Positions 62,701 through 64,000 of a stretch of DNA of 64,000 bases are shown here, one piece after another (position 1 is the first letter of the stretch; each line of letters begins with the position of its first letter). The stretch comes from Jejuia sp049889775. GTDB lineage: Bacteria > Bacteroidota > Bacteroidia > Flavobacteriales > Flavobacteriaceae. Both the position numbers and the translations under genes were made by a program. The notes under the pieces are model-generated. The model saw only the letters and a list, made by a program, of their open reading frames with translations, had not been told where the DNA came from and made no database searches. The stretch covers positions 105,667-169,666 of the forward strand of contig JBMHCT010000021.1 of NCBI GenBank assembly GCA_049889775.1. Direction: 5' to 3'.

Positions 62701-64000
62701 TCTCAAACGTAATTTCTGAACCTATCAAAGGTATTGTATCTCCATCCACTACGGTTTTAGTTAACGATAAATCTGCTTGCGCTGGTACAACAGTCAAGCT
62801 ATCCTCGTCATCATCATCTCCATCGCTATCACCATCCTCGTCTACCGTTTCATCAGTGGTAGGGTCACTATCGGGATCATACTGATCACTCGCAGTGATC
62901 TGTGCTACGTTAGTGTACTCACCCAATGTTCCCGTTGGGGCGTTTACCGTAGCTTCGTAGGTTAACGTAACCATGCCGTTGTTGGCTGCTACGGTTAAGC
63001 CTGTCCATGTAGCCGTATTAGTGGTTTGTGTGCCGCCATTGTTTACACCTGTTAAGGTATAACCTGATGGTAATACATCTTCTACAGATACATTGGTGGC
63101 TATGTCTGGACCTGCATTGGTAACCGTTAACGTAAAGGTTACTGTATCGCCTACATTGGGCTGACTATTACTTATTGTCTTAACAATACTTAAGTCTGCC
63201 TCTTGTGGCGTTACCGCTGCAGTGGCCTCATCATCATCTGGTATGCCATCGCCGTAATCGTCCGCTGTCTCATCTGAGGTTGGATCACTGTCTGGATCGT
63301 ACTGATTACTGGCCGTGATACGTACTTGATTAACATACTCATTCGCTGCTCCTGTTGGAGCGTCTACTGTCGCTTCAAAAGTTAAAGTAACCGTATTTGT
63401 TCCTAATGGCACTGATAACCCTGTCCAATCTATCTGATTCGTTACCGTCTCTGTACCCGAGTTACTAATGTTTCCAACATTGCTATAGCCCACAGGCAAT
63501 ACATCTTGTACTGATACATTGGTAGCTGCTACATCTCCTGAGTTGCTTATCGTTATCGTAAAAGTTACCGTATCACCTACGTTTGGTGTTGCATCGTTTA
63601 CTACCTTATTTATAGATAAATCTGAGGTCTGCGGTGTTACAGTGAAGTTGTCCTCGTCGTCTTCGTCCTGGTCGCCATCATCATTACTTGGTGTACTGTC
63701 CGGATCGAACTGGTCACTTCCCGTTACCTCCGCTACGTTCTTATATTCATCCGTTGCTCCTATTGGGGCATCTACTGTAACCTGATAACTCAACGTAATT
63801 GTTGTACCATTGGTGATGCTCAATCCTGTCCAGTCTATCTGGTTGCCGTTAGCTACACCGCCATTGTCTATTGCGGTAATCGCACTATAACCTGATGGCA
63901 CTATATCTTGTACAGATACACCTGAAGCATCGTCTGGACCATTATTCGTAACCACGATCTCAAAGACTACTGTATCACCTACATTTGGTGTAGCGCTACT
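59720..64000 (-). CDS. giant DUF11-repeat surface protein with gliding-type C-terminal domain (5' end missing)
   Basis: At least 1426 aa are visible and the frame is open to the right edge. Ten DUF11-type Ig-like repeats can be read, each about 119-142 aa and most opening with ADLSLTK- or NVGDTVTF-like motifs. Acidic linkers such as NNDDGDQSEDDED separate most of them and may bind calcium. Repeats 4-7 are each exactly 134 aa (61169-62776). The last 94 residues (from 60004) form a gliding-motility-type C-terminal domain (FSPNGNGKNEVF, VFNRWGNLVY, PVGTYYYVLDLGD), the type B sorting signal of the type IX system. It lies just before porP/sprF, its likely partner. It is an exported surface protein, probably an adhesin. 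Confidence 0.93.
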   Translation of the reverse strand, partial: SSATPNVGDTVVFEIVVTNNGPDDASGVSVQDIVPSGYSAITAIDNGGVANGNQIDWTGLSITNGTTITLSYQVTVDAPIGATDEYKNVAEVTGSDQFDPDSTPSNDDGDQDEDDEDNFTVTPQTSDLSINKVVNDATPNVGDTVTFTITISNSGDVAATNVSVQDVLPVGYSNVGNISNSGTETVTNQIDWTGLSVPLGTNTVTLTFEATVDAPTGAANEYVNQVRITASNQYDPDSDPTSDETADDYGDGIPDDDEATAAVTPQEADLSIVKTISNSQPNVGDTVTFTLTVTNAGPDIATNVSVEDVLPSGYTLTGVNNGGTQTTNTATWTGLTVAANNGMVTLTYEATVNAPTGTLGEYTNVAQITASDQYDPDSDPTTDETVDEDGDSDGDDDDEDSLTVVPAQADLSLTKTVVDGDTIPLIGSEITFEIRVFNDGPQAASGVEVVDLLPSGYDFILYSSTAGIYNETTGLWTIGSIGAGESETLLIDVLVNGSGDYLNIAEVTASDVYDIDSTPNNDDGDQSEDDEDNATVTPVTAIADLSLTKMVVDGDTSPLVGTEITFQIAVTNDGPEAATGVEVTDLLPSGFDFILFSSTSGTYNETTGVWNVGSIANGATETLLIDVLVNPSGDYTNIAQVSASDILDADSTPNNDDGDQSEDDEDNAIVTPVTPIADLSLNKVVVDGDTSPLVGTEITFQITVTNEGPEAATGVEVIDLLPSGYDFILFSSTSGTYNENTGLWTVGTVNPGESESLLIDVLVNATGDYVNIAQVTASDVLDSDSTPNNDDGDQSEDDEDNEVVTPIASVADLSLTKGVVDGDLSPLVGSEITFIVTVTNDGPEDATGVQVSDVLPSGFDFILFSSTSGTYDEATGIWSVGNIANGATETLLIDVLVNGAGDYLNIAQVIGSDILDNDSAPNNDDGDQSEDDEDSVLVTPVVAFADLSLTKTVVDTDITPNVGEEITFQITVTNDGPDAATGVEVTDILASGFDFILYSATSGIYNESTGVWNVGTIQSGSSQILFIDVLINEPTGVTDEYLNVAQITGSEVLDPDSSPNNDDGDQSEDDEDGILILTETADLSLTKTVSNINANVGEVITFTLQIDNAGANEATGVAIEDVIPIGYSNVSNISNGGILDDDEILWSNLTVPLTGLTITYNVTVNMPTLAAGEYLNIAEIIAADQFDPNSEPNNDDGDQSEDDEANAQINTPSADIEVVKNVSDTNPAIADIVTFTVSASNLGGIDATSVEILDLLPQGYQFESASTSSGSYDAETGVWQIPVVMAGLTETLEIVVTVLDVNDYLNTASLQYLDQIDSNENNDSDTAEVDPKCLTIYNEFSPNGNGKNEVFYIDCINNYPDNTLKVFNRWGNLVYTKEGYDNTFDGVSNGRSVLNRNEKLPVGTYYYVLDLGDGSEPVAGWLYIQR
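61169..62776 (-). repeat. four tandem 402-bp coding repeats
   Basis: These are four consecutive DUF11 units of exactly 134 codons with very similar residues (for example DGDTSPLVGTEITFQ and FSSTSGTYNE recur). They are flanked by more diverged units of the same gene. Recombination could change copy number. Confidence 0.85.

Noticed and set aside
61169..62776. Tandem repeats as a CRISPR array
   Set aside because: The unit is 402 bp, in frame, and codes for DUF11 domains; there are no short repeats with unique spacers anywhere in the window.

Overview
The window comes from a marine-type member of the Bacteroidota, most likely family Flavobacteriaceae. The evidence is AT-rich DNA, a fused CcoN/CcoO cbb3 oxidase, PorP/SprF and gliding-type C-terminal domains of the type IX secretion system, DUF4369/DUF6249/DUF6265 proteins, and promoters with a TAnnTTTG -7 box and no clear Shine-Dalgarno sites.

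Layout. 1-4.9 kb: a fatty-acid beta-oxidation operon (fadN-fadA-fadE order; the first gene is cut by the window edge). 5.1-9.4 kb: a tight run of exported proteins (DUF6265, M28, M23 and M1 peptidases). 9.4-10.5 kb: two YdeI/OmdA-type proteins. 10.5-14.9 kb: a LytTR regulator and LytS-like kinase, divergent from a TonB-type outer-membrane beta-barrel receptor. 15-19.3 kb: a sucrose (or mannosylfructose) module of fructokinase, sucrose-phosphate-synthase-like glycosyltransferase, and an unusual phosphatase-glucosidase fusion. 19.5-22.2 kb: a MoxR-like ATPase and VWA protein pair. 22.3-26.2 kb: Crp/Fnr regulator, universal stress protein, REC-Crp fusion regulator and PAS histidine kinase. 26.4-35.5 kb: the complete cbb3 oxidase locus (ccoI, ccoS, ccoNO, ccoQ, ccoP, ccoG, ccoH, a SafE-like gene). 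35.8-40.9 kb: TetR regulator with an ABC-HlyD-TolC exporter. 40.9-42.8 kb: HxlR regulator divergent from DJ-1/PfpI and NAD(P)-binding genes. 42.9-44.5 kb: an orphan ORC/Cdc6-like ATPase. 44.8-47.8 kb: universal stress protein, hemN, and divergent sodC. 48-54.6 kb: housekeeping and small genes (cupin, ECF sigma factor, VanX-like dipeptidase, AlkB, DUF819, DUF4369, tRNA-Thr). 54.7-56.6 kb: manA, queD-like, idi. 56.8-64 kb: OmpA-family protein, PorP/SprF protein and a giant DUF11-repeat adhesin that runs off the right edge.

The most coherent new signal is a low-oxygen regulon readable from DNA alone. Four promoters (ccoI, ccoS-NOQP, hemN, usp) carry a 14-bp Crp/Fnr palindrome (ATGAyA-nn-TrTCAT type) starting exactly 36 bp upstream of a -7 box. 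The likely regulators are encoded beside them: a stand-alone Crp/Fnr protein and a REC-Crp fusion with its PAS kinase, which together look like a compressed FixL-FixJ-FixK cascade. Other points to check are four copies of a structured ~100-bp intergenic repeat, an apparent sucrose-phosphatase/neutral-invertase fusion, the orphan ATPase bordered by imperfect inverted repeats, and a candidate small RNA at 51.8-52.0 kb.
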